Made by a program: the position numbers and the translations under genes. A stretch of DNA of 64,000 nt from contig NZ_JBBPFS010000002.1 in NCBI RefSeq assembly GCF_038069765.1, positions 124,001-188,000 of the forward strand. The letters run 5' to 3'. This DNA is from Arthrobacter_B sp038069765. Lineage in GTDB: Bacteria; Actinomycetota; Actinomycetes; Actinomycetales; Micrococcaceae. The notes beneath the pieces were generated by a model. The model was not told where the DNA came from. It made no database searches and saw only the letters and a list, made by a program, of their open reading frames with translations. Shown here in pieces: positions 34,343 to 42,767 of the stretch; position 1 is the stretch's first letter, and every line of letters starts with the position of its first letter.

Positions 34343-34391
34343 ACTACACCGCGCTCCTCGCCGGGCCGGGGATTACCCGGCCCGCCTGCAG

Positions 34392-35420
34392 CTACCCGAA
34401 CAGGATTGACGCTTCGTCGTAGCGGCGCTGGGGAACCGTCTTGAGGTTGTCCAGCGCTTTTTCAAAGCCCACGTGCACAATGTCGGTGCCGTGCAGGGCC
34501 ACCATGGTGCCCCACAGGCCGTCGATCACTGAATCAATTGCTGCCATGCCCAGCCGGGTGGCCAGCACGCGGTCGTAGGCCGTGGGAACCCCGCCGCGCT
34601 GGATGTGCCCCAGGACGGTGGCGCGGGTTTCGATACCGGTCCGGGCCTCGATTTCAGGAGCGAGCAGCTCGCCGATTCCTCCCAGCCGCGGCCGGCCGAA
34701 AGCATCCAGTCCGCGTTCGGAATGGGGGGATTCCATGTCGGTGGTGACAAATCCTTCGGCAACGACCACCAGCGGCGCACGGCCGCGGTCACGGGCCTGG
34801 GTCACCCATTCGGCAATCTGGTCCAGACTCTGCGGGTTTTCCGGAATCAGGATGGCGTGTGCACCGGCAGCCATGCCCGAATGCAGGGCGATCCAGCCGA
34901 CATGGCGTCCCATAACCTCGGCGACCATGCAGCGGTGGTGGGACTCGCCGGTGGTCCGCAGCCGGTCGATCGCTTCGGTGGCAATCTGGACGGCAGTGTC
35001 AAAGCCGAAGGTGTAGTCGGTGGCGTCGAGGTCGTTGTCCACCGTCTTGGGAACTCCGACAATGTTCAGTCCGGCGTCGGTGAGCCGTTGGGCCGCGGCC
35101 AGGGTGCCCTCGCCGCCGATGGCGATAATCGCATCGATGCCGAGCCGGTCCATCGTCGCCTTGATTTTTTCGGGGCCGCCGTTGGGGCCTTCGAAGGGAT
35201 TGGTCCGGGACGTTCCCAGGATGGTTCCGCCCTGCTTGGAGATACCGCGGACGCTGGTCCGGGGGAGGTCGATGATGTCGCCGTCGACCACTCCGCGCCA
35301 GCCGTCCAGGAATCCCACAAATTCCTGGTCATGAATCTTGATCCCTTTCAGGACAGCGCCGCGGATCACTGCGTTGAGTCCGGGGCAGTCGCCCCCACTG
35401 GTCAGGATGCCGATCTTCAT
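34392..35420 (-). CDS. pfkA: 6-phosphofructokinase
   Basis: This is a 342-residue phosphofructokinase of glycolysis, starting MKIGILTSGGDCPGLNAVIRG. The phosphoryl-donor site reads GGEGTLAAAQ with glycine at G105, followed by VGVPKTVDNDL with lysine K125. Glycine at the first place is the ATP-dependent signature; pyrophosphate enzymes carry aspartate there. The lysine at the second is common in the actinobacterial mixed-type clade. Substrate residues include HSGMAAGAHAILIPE and HIQRGGVPTAYDRVLATRLG. It is a single gene on the reverse strand. Confidence 0.93.
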   Translation of the reverse strand: MKIGILTSGGDCPGLNAVIRGAVLKGIKIHDQEFVGFLDGWRGVVDGDIIDLPRTSVRGISKQGGTILGTSRTNPFEGPNGGPEKIKATMDRLGIDAIIAIGGEGTLAAAQRLTDAGLNIVGVPKTVDNDLDATDYTFGFDTAVQIATEAIDRLRTTGESHHRCMVAEVMGRHVGWIALHSGMAAGAHAILIPENPQSLDQIAEWVTQARDRGRAPLVVVAEGFVTTDMESPHSERGLDAFGRPRLGGIGELLAPEIEARTGIETRATVLGHIQRGGVPTAYDRVLATRLGMAAIDSVIDGLWGTMVALHGTDIVHVGFEKALDNLKTVPQRRYDEASILFG

Positions 35421-35574
35421 GATTGAAACCTCTGGTTCTTTTGCAGGGCTGGTGGATCCTCAGCCTCGATTCTAGCCATCGCCGGGCCGCGGGCCACTGC
35501 TGGAGACATCCGGCGGCGCTGCGGGACCGGTATTGACCGCGGGTACGCGCCCGGAATCAAAGGCTGCCAAGCCC

Positions 35575-35814
35575 CTAGCGGTTGCCGATCCAACGTTCCA
35601 GGACAATGCTTCCGTCCGTTTTCGGAAGCAGGAGCCAGGCCGCGAGGTAGGTCCAGACGCCCACGAACGGCAGGAGAAAGCTGATCAGGACGGCGATCCG
35701 GACCACTGAGACATCCCAGCTGAACCGCTGTGCGATGCCGGCGCAGACGCCTCCCGCCCAGCCCCTGGTCCTGCGGATGGGTGAGGAACGCAGAATGCTG
35801 AAAAATCGGTTCAT
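35575..35814 (-). CDS. PspC-domain small membrane protein (79 aa)
   Basis: This 79-residue protein is almost entirely one PspC domain: RGWAGGVCAGIAQRFSWDVSVVRIAVLISFLLPFVGVWTYLAAWLLLP. PspC domains sense envelope stress in the cytoplasmic membrane. It is the last gene of a reverse-strand set with the 84-residue membrane protein and the long PspC protein. It lies 81 bases from the former, so it may have its own promoter. The start ATG 35814 leaves a short basic N-terminus. Confidence 0.85.
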   Translation of the reverse strand: MNRFFSILRSSPIRRTRGWAGGVCAGIAQRFSWDVSVVRIAVLISFLLPFVGVWTYLAAWLLLPKTDGSIVLERWIGNR

Positions 35815-35895
35815 GGTTTTAGCTTGCCTCTTCGGTGTCGGGTTGGAGGGCGGTTCCGCCCGGGGTGAAACATTGTTCGGTGACTCGGCCTGTGC

Positions 35896-36150
35896 TCAGG
35901 TGCGTTTCCGGTCCCGTCCGCCCAGGGCGGCAACTGCGCCTCCGATGAGCAGAGCAGCGCCGGTGCCGAGCGTCAGGCCGAGCAGGACGACGAGCGGATC
36001 AAACGCTATGTCGGTCAGCTGCCAGACCAGGATCAGGACACCGGCCGCGGCGAGGAGCAGGCCCCACACGATGGTGCTGGTCCTGGCCGGCCGGCGTTCA
36101 TCATCATCAACGGGATCGAAGCGGGCATCGGATGAGGGTGAAGTGTTCAT
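35896..36150 (-). CDS. Small two-helix membrane protein (84 aa)
   Basis: This 84-residue protein has a charged N-terminus (about 25 residues), two membrane segments (about 27-46 and 53-74) and the basic end GGRDRKRT. I recognise no family. Its ATG overlaps the stop of the long PspC protein by four bases, so it is translated with it and probably belongs to the envelope-stress module. Confidence 0.72.
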   Translation of the reverse strand: MNTSPSSDARFDPVDDDERRPARTSTIVWGLLLAAAGVLILVWQLTDIAFDPLVVLLGLTLGTGAALLIGGAVAALGGRDRKRT

Positions 36151-37565
36151 CGTTCGAGGTCGCTTTCATTCACGGTCACCAGCACGTTGCTGGCGAAGCC
36201 CTTCACATGCACCACCAGCGGATCGCCGTCCGTGCCGTTGAGTTCCCGGTCCGACGAGCGCCACAGGCTGCCGGACTCGGTGACGGTGTCGCCGTCGTCG
36301 ATGATCACATTGCCGGCCAGCATGTCGGTGCGGACCAGGACGGGAACGTCATCGGGCACCAGAATGGTGAGGTCGCTGGCAGCCACGCTCACCGGCACTT
36401 CCGCGGAAGACCGGTCCTCCCGAGAGAAATACCGAAGATCAAGTTCCCCGTCCACCGCTGCCAGTGCATAACCGCCGGTAGCCTGCCGGGAGTCATCCGG
36501 TGCCCAGTTCGCCTGATGGGCGACGGCGAGGTTGGAGTAGCTGCCGATACCTGTGCCCGTGACTGCCGCGGATACAACAAGGGCCGCTGCCGTCAGCCCC
36601 AGGACGCCGGAGGAGCGGCCCGCGGCCCCAAGCACCACGATGGCCAGGCCGTTGACCACCGCAGCTGCAGCCAGGGCCACGGCGACCGGGGCCTGGGGAC
36701 TGATCAGGGAGACGTAGTCCAGGGTCAGGACCGTGCCGAGGGTGAGCAGGACGGCGCCCAGAACGAGGGCAATCCCGGCACCGCCGGGAGTGGTCCGCGG
36801 GCGGACGGCGGCGGGAGGCTGGGTGCGAGGGGACGGTGTCCCGAAAGCAGCCGGTGGGCGGGCCGCGGGATAGGTGTCAGCCTGCGGGGACTGGGGGTAA
36901 CCGGGCGCTGCCGGGGTGCTGAAGGAACGGAGGGGGTCGCCGGGCTCGCCCCTGCCTTCCGCGGCTGCGGCGCCGGGTTGTCCTGTGTTTCCGTGCCCGG
37001 AACGGGTGACCAGCCAGTAGATCAGCAGACCGGCGCCACCCACCCAGAAGAGTGTCCAGAACAGGCCGCCAAGCAGGCCATCGTCCGCCCAGAAGATGCT
37101 TGGGCTGCCGGCGCCCAAAATGCAGGCGACCAGGGCGCCGGTGGTACCGGAGGTCCAGGTGCCGTGCAGTGCCTCCTCCGCATGGATGCGCCCGTCGGGC
37201 TCGGGCAGGAAGGCCCAGGCCAGCCCGTACAGCAGCAGTCCGACGCCGAACAGGGCCAGGACTACAAACAGTCCGCGCACCAGGACGGGGTCAAGGCCCA
37301 TGCGGGCGGCGAGGCCGGAGCAGACGCCCCCGGCCCAGCGGTCGGTGCCGCGGACAATGCCCAGGGACCGGAGCCAGGAAAAGAAACCGTTGGGGCCCTG
37401 CTCCGGCCCGGCTTCCGGTATCCGGTGGGAGCCGGCGGCCCGCGGGGGCAGGGGGCGGGTGGGTGCGCCGTTCGCCGGGAGCGGTTCGGTGGCTTCGCCG
37501 GCTGCCTCGGCGGGAGGCCGGCGGTCTTCTCCGGCCGGGCCGGAATCTGCTGGGTGCGGGGTCAT
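36147..37565 (-). CDS. PspC-domain membrane protein with C-terminal toastrack/LiaF-like domain
   Basis: This 472-residue protein starts with a Pro/Ala-rich cytoplasmic segment (1-60). A PspC domain follows (about 66-125: DRWAGGVCSGLAARMGLDPVLVRGLFVVLALFGVG). Several membrane segments lie between about 145 and 365. A beta-rich C-terminal domain (about 375-470) has repeated short strands such as LTILVPDDVPVLVRTDMLAGNVII. That end resembles the LiaF/toastrack domain of envelope-stress proteins. The start ATG 37565 was chosen; upstream codons reach into the divergent promoter. It diverges from a PspC-fused sensor kinase, and the two are likely to work together in the membrane. Confidence 0.83.
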   Translation of the reverse strand: MTPHPADSGPAGEDRRPPAEAAGEATEPLPANGAPTRPLPPRAAGSHRIPEAGPEQGPNGFFSWLRSLGIVRGTDRWAGGVCSGLAARMGLDPVLVRGLFVVLALFGVGLLLYGLAWAFLPEPDGRIHAEEALHGTWTSGTTGALVACILGAGSPSIFWADDGLLGGLFWTLFWVGGAGLLIYWLVTRSGHGNTGQPGAAAAEGRGEPGDPLRSFSTPAAPGYPQSPQADTYPAARPPAAFGTPSPRTQPPAAVRPRTTPGGAGIALVLGAVLLTLGTVLTLDYVSLISPQAPVAVALAAAAVVNGLAIVVLGAAGRSSGVLGLTAAALVVSAAVTGTGIGSYSNLAVAHQANWAPDDSRQATGGYALAAVDGELDLRYFSREDRSSAEVPVSVAASDLTILVPDDVPVLVRTDMLAGNVIIDDGDTVTESGSLWRSSDRELNGTDGDPLVVHVKGFASNVLVTVNESDLER

Positions 37566-37609
37566 ATTTCCATTCTGTCCGCCAATCGGCGCGAAAGGAT
37601 CGGGGACTT

Positions 37610-37637
37610 CCCTGAGCGGACCCTGAGTGAGCCCTGA
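37610..37637. promoter_or_regulatory. Three CCCTGA repeats at 11-bp spacing in the divergent PspC promoter
   Basis: CCCTGA occurs at 37610, 37621 and 37632, one helical turn apart, within the 133-bp region between the two PspC operons. The arrangement suits binding of the response regulator encoded at 39021; this link is inference. Confidence 0.5.
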
Positions 37638-37698
37638 AAAGAGGCCCGGGGCCCGCTGCCGGCCGTCGCGGACAGCCGGAACGTGCTTGGATAAGTGC

Positions 37699-39024
37699 AT
37701 GAAGGCACCACTGCTCCGACCTGACGACCGCCTGGTTGCGGGCGTCTGTTCCGGCCTCGCCGGGCACCTGGGCTGGTCCGTCAATCTCATCCGCGCGGTG
37801 ATGGTGCTGCTGGCCGCATCGGGCGGCGCCGGTCTGGTGCTCTACGCCTGGCTGTGGGTCCTGGTGCCCACGGCAGCGGAGGCCGCGGAGGGCGCCGGCT
37901 CAGAGCGCAACCCCCGCAGTGTCGCGCAGAACTTTGCCGCCCACCTCGCCGGCGCTTCCGCTTCCGAAACCCGGGCTTCCACTTCCGGTCGCCCCGCTTC
38001 CACTCAAGGCTGGATCGGAGCCGCTGCCGGCCGGGACGTCCTGGCTGGACTGGCGCTGCTCGCTGTTGCCGCCGTCGTCATTGCCCAGCGGTTCGGCGCC
38101 GACGTGAACTGGCAGATCCTTTTCCCGCTCGGCGCAATTGTTGCCGGCGCCGTTCTGGCCTGGTCCCAGCTCGACGATGCCCGCCGGGCCGGACTCATCA
38201 GCCGCGCCGGCGCGGACCGGCGGACCGGAGTCCTGCGGCTGGCGGCAGGACTGCTGCTTGTCATTGTCGGAGTGCTCCTCATGGTCTCCGGAGCCTTCAG
38301 CTGGGACGTCCTGATCGCGGGGCTGTTGGCGGCGACGGCTGTCCTGGGCGGTGTCGCACTGGTTTTCGCTCCCTGGGCCGTGAAGTACTGGCGTGAGCTG
38401 GAAACGGAAAGAGCCGGACGGATCAGGGAACGCGAACGCGCTGAAATTGCGGCACACCTGCACGACTCCGTCCTGCAGACCCTGGCGCTGATCCAAAACC
38501 GTGCCGGCTCCGAACAGGACGTTGTCCGGCTGGCCCGGGCACAGGAACGCGAGCTGCGGCGCTGGCTGTACGCCGATGAAGACCCGAGGGCGCCGGGTCG
38601 GCTTTCCGATGCCGTCACCGTAGCCGCAGCGCAGGTCGAGGACGAATACGGACATCCCGTGGAGGTGGTGGCAGTGGGAAACGCGCCGCTGGATGCAGCC
38701 ACGGAAGCCCTGGTCCAAGCCGCGCGGGCGGCGCTCGTGAACGCCGCCCAGCACGCCGGCGGACCTGTCTCGGTCTATCTGGAATGCACTGCGGAACGTG
38801 CGGAGGTCTTCATCCGCGACCGGGGACCCGGGTTCGACCCGGAGTCAGTACCGCCGGACCGGCTCGGCGTGCGGGAATCGATCGTGGGCCGCATGCGGCG
38901 CAACGGCGGCACCGCAGCCATCCGCAGCGGGCCGGACGGGACCGAAGTGCGGCTGTCCCTGCCGCTTTCCCGTCCGGACCCGGAGGCGGACACCCATACC
39001 AACCATGCATCGGAGCACCAATGA
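37699..39024 (+). CDS. PspC-fused sensor histidine kinase
   Basis: This 441-residue membrane kinase has a PspC domain at its N-terminus (about 8-60: DDRLVAGVCSGLAGHLGWSVNLIRAVMVLLAAS). Several membrane segments follow to about residue 235, then a HisKA_3-type domain. The phosphoacceptor is H255 in HLHDSVLQTLALIQNRA. The ATPase domain shows NAAQHAGG (N box) and RDRGPGFDPE (G box), then RLGVRESIVGRM. It should phosphorylate the response regulator whose gene overlaps its end (ATGA). The start was set at ATG 37699. PspC-fused kinases are linked to envelope stress in actinobacteria. Confidence 0.9.
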   Translation: MKAPLLRPDDRLVAGVCSGLAGHLGWSVNLIRAVMVLLAASGGAGLVLYAWLWVLVPTAAEAAEGAGSERNPRSVAQNFAAHLAGASASETRASTSGRPASTQGWIGAAAGRDVLAGLALLAVAAVVIAQRFGADVNWQILFPLGAIVAGAVLAWSQLDDARRAGLISRAGADRRTGVLRLAAGLLLVIVGVLLMVSGAFSWDVLIAGLLAATAVLGGVALVFAPWAVKYWRELETERAGRIRERERAEIAAHLHDSVLQTLALIQNRAGSEQDVVRLARAQERELRRWLYADEDPRAPGRLSDAVTVAAAQVEDEYGHPVEVVAVGNAPLDAATEALVQAARAALVNAAQHAGGPVSVYLECTAERAEVFIRDRGPGFDPESVPPDRLGVRESIVGRMRRNGGTAAIRSGPDGTEVRLSLPLSRPDPEADTHTNHASEHQ

Positions 39025-39707
39025 GCAGCGCCATCAACGGCGGCACCTCCGTCAACACCAGCAGTTCCATCAATGTGGTGGTTGTTGACGACCACGCCAT
39101 CTTCCGGTCCGGTCTGAAAGCGGACCTGGACGGCAGGCTGCGGGTGGTCGCCGAAGCGGACACCGTGGAATCTGCCGTGGCCGCCATCCGGGCGCACCGC
39201 CCCGCCGTCGTCCTCCTGGACGTGCACCTGCCCGGCGGGGTGGGCGGCGGCGGAGCCGAAGTCATTGCCGGCTGCCGCGACCTGCTGGGCAGCACCCGCT
39301 TTCTGGCGCTCAGCGTCTCGGATTCGGCGGAAGACGTGGTGACCGTGATTCGCGCCGGCGCCCGCGGCTACGTCACCAAGACCATTTCCGGAGCGGAGAT
39401 CTCCGACGCCGTGGTGCGGGTCGCGGGCGGCGATGCGGTGTTTTCCCCGCGGCTGGCCGGATTTGTCCTGGACGCGTTCGGCACGGGCACCGTGGCGGCT
39501 GTCGACGATGAACTGGACCGGCTCTCGGCCCGGGAACTTGAAGTGATGCGGCTGATCGCCCGCGGTTACAGCTACAAGGAAGTGGCCCGGGAGCTCTTTA
39601 TTTCCGTGAAGACCGTTGAAACCCATGTCTCCGCGGTACTGCGCAAGCTGCAGCTCTCCAACCGGCATGAGCTCACCCGGTGGGCCGCGGACCGCCGGCT
39701 GCTCTAA
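39021..39707 (+). CDS. LuxR-family response regulator of the PspC system
   Basis: This 228-residue NarL/LuxR-type regulator has receiver residues VVVDDHAIFRSG and phosphorylation site D67 in VVLLDVHLPGG. TKTISGAEISDAV follows and a C-terminal HTH: LSARELEVMRLIARGYSYKEVARELFISVKTVETHVSAVLRKLQ. The start ATG 39021 overlaps the kinase stop, so the two are made together. The first 18 residues are a Ser/Asn/Gly-rich lead. The likely targets are the divergent PspC genes. Confidence 0.92.
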   Translation: MSSAINGGTSVNTSSSINVVVVDDHAIFRSGLKADLDGRLRVVAEADTVESAVAAIRAHRPAVVLLDVHLPGGVGGGGAEVIAGCRDLLGSTRFLALSVSDSAEDVVTVIRAGARGYVTKTISGAEISDAVVRVAGGDAVFSPRLAGFVLDAFGTGTVAAVDDELDRLSARELEVMRLIARGYSYKEVARELFISVKTVETHVSAVLRKLQLSNRHELTRWAADRRLL

Positions 39708-39761
39708 CCCGGCCGGGGGCAGGGCGAGCAGCCGCGCAGTCTCGGCAGCGGAGCGGTGGAC

Positions 39762-40982
39762 CTACTGTGCGCGGCCGAGGAAGTCCTGCAGCCGGCCCAT
39801 GCCTTCGGCGAGGTCCTCGTCACCGAGCGCGTAGGAGAGGCGGAGGTAGCCGGAGGGGCCGAAAGCTTCTCCGGGGACCACCGCCACTTCCACCGTCTCC
39901 AGGATCACGGCGGCCAGCTCCGCCGAGGTCTGCGGCCGGACCGGCCCTTCGCTCCCCGGGAATTCCCTGCCCAGCAGGCCGCGGACGTCCGCGTAGGCGT
40001 AGAAGGCGCCCTCGGGCATGGGGCATTCCACGCCGTCAATGGAGTTCAGCGCGGACACCATGGCACGGCGGCGGCGGTCAAAAGCAGTCTTCATCTCGTC
40101 GACGGCGGTCAGCGGTCCCGAGACGGCAGCCAGGGCGGCCATCTGCGAGACGTTGGCAACGTTGGAGGACAGGTGCGACTGCAGGTTGGTGGCCGCCTTG
40201 ATGACGTCGGGGGCCGCGATCATCCAGCCCACGCGCCAGCCGGTCATGGCGTAGGTCTTGGCGACGCCGTTGAGCACCACCACCTTGTTCCCCAGCTCGG
40301 GAGCCGCGGCGGCGATCGACGTGGACTTCACGCCGTCGTACGTCAGGTGCTCGTAAATCTCGTCGGTGACCACCCACAGCCCCCGGTCAGCAGCCCAGCG
40401 GCCGATGGCGGCAACCTCGTCGGCGGGGTAGACGGCGCCCGTGGGGTTGGACGGGGAGCAGAAGAGCAGCAGCTTGGTCCTGTCGGTGCGCGCGGCCTCG
40501 AGCTGGTCCACGGTGACCATGTACCCCTGCTCGGGGCCGGCAAAAACCTCGACAGGCACGCCGCCGGCGAGCCGGATGGCCTCCGGATACGTGGTCCAGT
40601 AGGGAGCCGGCAGCAGGACCTCGTCGCCGGGATTCAGCAGGGTCGCGAACGCCTCATACACGGCCTGCTTGCCGCCGTTGGTCACCAGGACCTGAGCCGG
40701 TTCCACTGCGTAGCCCGAGTCGCGCAGGGTCTTCTCCGCGATGGCCTTTTTCAGCTCCGGCAGGCCGCCCGCGGGGGAGTACCGGTGAAAACGGGGGTTG
40801 CGTGCAGCCTCCACCGCGGCGTCGACAATGTACTCCGGCGTGGGGAAATCCGGTTCACCGGCGCCGAAACCGATCACGGGCCGGCCGGCGGCCTTGAGGG
40901 CCTTCGCTTTGGCGTCTACAGCAAGTGTGGCGGATTCTGCGATGGAGGCGATGCGCTCAGAGATTCGGCCGGTGGAAGGCAT
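39762..40982 (-). CDS. aspC: Pyridoxal-phosphate aminotransferase, aspartate aminotransferase-like
   Basis: This 406-residue class I aminotransferase begins with RISERIASIAESATLAVDAKAKALKAAGRPVIGFGAGEPDFPTPE, typical of actinobacterial aspartate aminotransferase. The PLP lysine is K242 in NGVAKTYAMTGWRVGW. It transfers the amino group between aspartate or a related amino acid and 2-oxoglutarate. The start was set at ATG 40982, because GTG 41018 adds 12 unlikely residues. It stands just upstream of, and divergent from, the tRNA-Trp/secE cluster, its usual place in this group. Confidence 0.92.
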   Translation of the reverse strand: MPSTGRISERIASIAESATLAVDAKAKALKAAGRPVIGFGAGEPDFPTPEYIVDAAVEAARNPRFHRYSPAGGLPELKKAIAEKTLRDSGYAVEPAQVLVTNGGKQAVYEAFATLLNPGDEVLLPAPYWTTYPEAIRLAGGVPVEVFAGPEQGYMVTVDQLEAARTDRTKLLLFCSPSNPTGAVYPADEVAAIGRWAADRGLWVVTDEIYEHLTYDGVKSTSIAAAAPELGNKVVVLNGVAKTYAMTGWRVGWMIAAPDVIKAATNLQSHLSSNVANVSQMAALAAVSGPLTAVDEMKTAFDRRRRAMVSALNSIDGVECPMPEGAFYAYADVRGLLGREFPGSEGPVRPQTSAELAAVILETVEVAVVPGEAFGPSGYLRLSYALGDEDLAEGMGRLQDFLGRAQ

Positions 40983-41238
40983 GACGTTCCCGTCTGTGGT
41001 TGCGGTGCGGTGGTCCACCCCAGTTTAGGTGCAGGCACCGGCTCCCGCCGTTTCTTATGACGGGGGCGGCTCCTTACGGCGGGGACGACGCCGCGCAGCC
41101 CCCGATCCGGTGTCCGGAACAGCGCGCTGCCGTCCCCCTTGACGGTGCCGAAAAGCCCCGGTTCGACGGAACCGCAAACTTTGAGTAGACTAGACCTTCG
41201 GTGTTGAAGTCTCGACACTGGTCTGTGCCTGTCGCCGG

Positions 41239-41268
41239 TTCGCTGACGAGGGGCATTACCGGTAGAGT
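41239..41268 (+). promoter_or_regulatory. Promoter candidate for tRNA-Trp
   Basis: TTCGCT (41239-41244) and TAGAGT (41263-41268) are separated by 18 bp and end 12 bp before the tRNA. A second candidate, TTCGAC (41162) / TAGACT (41186), also with an 18-bp spacer, lies farther upstream. The remaining sequence between aspC and the tRNA holds nothing else clear. Confidence 0.45.
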
Positions 41269-41280
41269 GGTTTCCTCCAT

Positions 41281-41353
41281 AGGGTAGTGGCGCAATTGGT
41301 AGCGCAGCGGTCTCCAAAACCGCAGGTTGCAGGTTCGAGTCCTGTCTGCCCTG
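41281..41353 (+). tRNA. trnW: tRNA-Trp (anticodon CCA)
   Basis: A full cloverleaf can be drawn. The acceptor stem AGGGTAG pairs with CTGCCCT (one T-G). A D arm is present, and the anticodon arm GCGGT/ACCGC has loop CTCCAAA (anticodon CCA). The T arm has TTCGAGT. The discriminator is G41353 and no CCA is encoded. tRNA-Trp before secE is usual for actinobacteria. Confidence 0.97.
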
Positions 41354-41450
41354 CGCACGGCTGTCATCACGACAGCTCAGCAGTCCTTCATGAAGCAGCA
41401 GTCCCAGCACGCGCTGCGGCTGTGAACCTAACAGATGAGTGAGGCGAAAG

Positions 41451-41717
41451 GTGACCGAGACAGCTGCCAGCAGCTCCAAGGGACACCCCTCCAGCGGGCC
41501 GAAGAAGCGCGGCTTTTTCGCGGCCATTGCGCTCTTCCTTCGTCAGGTTATTGCTGAACTGAAGAAGGTGGTCACACCCACCCGCAAGGAACTGCTGAGA
41601 TACACCATCGTGGTTCTGGCCTTTGTGGTCGTGATGATCGTTATCGTGACAGTTCTGGATTTTGTCTTTGGTGCGGGAGCACTGTGGATCTTCGGTGAAG
41701 GTAGCGGCGAGAGCTAG
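41451..41717 (+). CDS. secE: Preprotein translocase subunit SecE
   Basis: SecE clamps SecY in the Sec protein-export channel. This 88-residue protein has a Ser/Lys-rich start, then the conserved FLRQVIAELKKVVTPTRKELLRYT followed by one membrane segment. The start GTG 41451 was preferred over GTG 41439 because AGGCGAAAG lies just upstream. The acidic tail is short. It leads the secE-nusG-rplK-rplA group. Confidence 0.93.
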   Translation: MTETAASSSKGHPSSGPKKRGFFAAIALFLRQVIAELKKVVTPTRKELLRYTIVVLAFVVVMIVIVTVLDFVFGAGALWIFGEGSGES

Positions 41718-41812
41718 CGCCCTGCCTGTGTTCCGCCCCAAGGGCAGGAACCGCAGGCCTTTGAGCTAGTGACAAACCCCATAGAGCTCTGAAGAAGAAA
41801 GCAGGAATCTAC

Positions 41813-42637
41813 GTGTCCGAGCAAGAACTCGAATCACAGATCAATGACGAAACCGCTGATCTGGATACCGAGGATGAAACGACCGCAGCAGACGGCGCCC
41901 AGGCGCCCGCTGAGGACGGTGTGCCGGCAGAAGATGCCGACGCCGACGAGGCCGTGAACTCTGATTCCGCAGACTCCGATGACTCAGCCTCCGGCGAGTC
42001 CGCCGCCGACGATTCCGAAGGCTCCGAAGAGCCCGAGGAAGACCCGGCCGAGGCCTTCAAGGCCAAGCTGCGCCGCCAGGAGGGTGACTGGTACGTCATC
42101 CACTCCTACGCAGGTTACGAAAACCGCGTGAAGGCCAACCTCGAGACCCGCATCCAGACCCTGGACATGGAAGAGAACATCTTCGAAATCCAGGTTCCGA
42201 TGGAAGAAGTCGTCGAGATCAAGAACACCACGCGCAAGATCGTCAACCGGGTGCGCATTCCCGGCTACGTCCTGGTGCGCATGGAACTGACGGATGCATC
42301 CTGGGGCGTTGTCCGGCACACCCCCGGCGTCACGGGCTTCGTGGGCAACGCCCACAACCCGGTGCCGCTGAGCCTCAAAGAGGTTTACTCCATGCTCGAG
42401 CACACCGTGGTTGCGCCGAAGATCGAAGCCGGCAAGCCCGCGCAGGAGTCCTCGAACTACGCAGTGGACTTCGAGGTCGGCGAGCCCGTAACGGTCAACG
42501 AAGGCCCGTTCGAGACGCTCCAGGCCACGATCTCCGAGATCAAGCCCGAGTCCCAGCAGCTGGTGGTCCTCGTGACGATCTTCGAGCGCGAGACTCCGGT
42601 GACCCTTGGCTTCGGCCAGGTCACCAAGCTGCAGTAG
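41813..42637 (+). CDS. nusG: Transcription termination/antitermination protein NusG
   Basis: This 274-residue NusG binds RNA polymerase and Rho or the ribosome. The first 80 residues are an acidic Glu/Asp/Ala-rich extension common in actinobacteria. The NGN domain begins at GDWYVIHSYAGYENRVKANLETRI and includes IPGYVLVRMELTDASWGVVRHTPGVTGFVG. The KOW domain is near the end (FEVGEPVTVNEGPFETLQATISEI). The start is GTG 41813. Confidence 0.95.
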   Translation: MSEQELESQINDETADLDTEDETTAADGAQAPAEDGVPAEDADADEAVNSDSADSDDSASGESAADDSEGSEEPEEDPAEAFKAKLRRQEGDWYVIHSYAGYENRVKANLETRIQTLDMEENIFEIQVPMEEVVEIKNTTRKIVNRVRIPGYVLVRMELTDASWGVVRHTPGVTGFVGNAHNPVPLSLKEVYSMLEHTVVAPKIEAGKPAQESSNYAVDFEVGEPVTVNEGPFETLQATISEIKPESQQLVVLVTIFERETPVTLGFGQVTKLQ

Positions 42638-42682
42638 CACAAAAGACTTCGTTGTCTGCAGGTCCGCTTTACCCTGCCGGCA

Positions 42683-42727
42683 GCGTCCGGCCGCCACGCC
42701 ATGGCGGCCACCAACCCGGACGGACGC
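42683..42727 (+). promoter_or_regulatory. Hairpin in the rplK leader, possible L1-binding site
   Basis: An outer stem GCGTCC/GGACGC (42683-42688 with 42722-42727) encloses an inner stem GGCCGCC/GGCGGCC (42689-42695 with 42703-42709), with a one-sided bulge between. Ribosomal protein L1 represses rplK-rplA by binding such a helix-loop-helix in the leader in many bacteria. That this hairpin serves the purpose is inference from its position. Confidence 0.35.
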
Positions 42728-42767
42728 TCCTGTTCCCCGGGAACATAATTTAGAGAAGGACCCTTTC

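Noticed and set aside
41074..41370. Reverse-strand frame over the tRNA-Trp gene, product containing RADRTRTCNLRFWRPLRYQLRHYP
   Set aside because: This peptide is the antisense translation of the tRNA and is a well-known false gene call.
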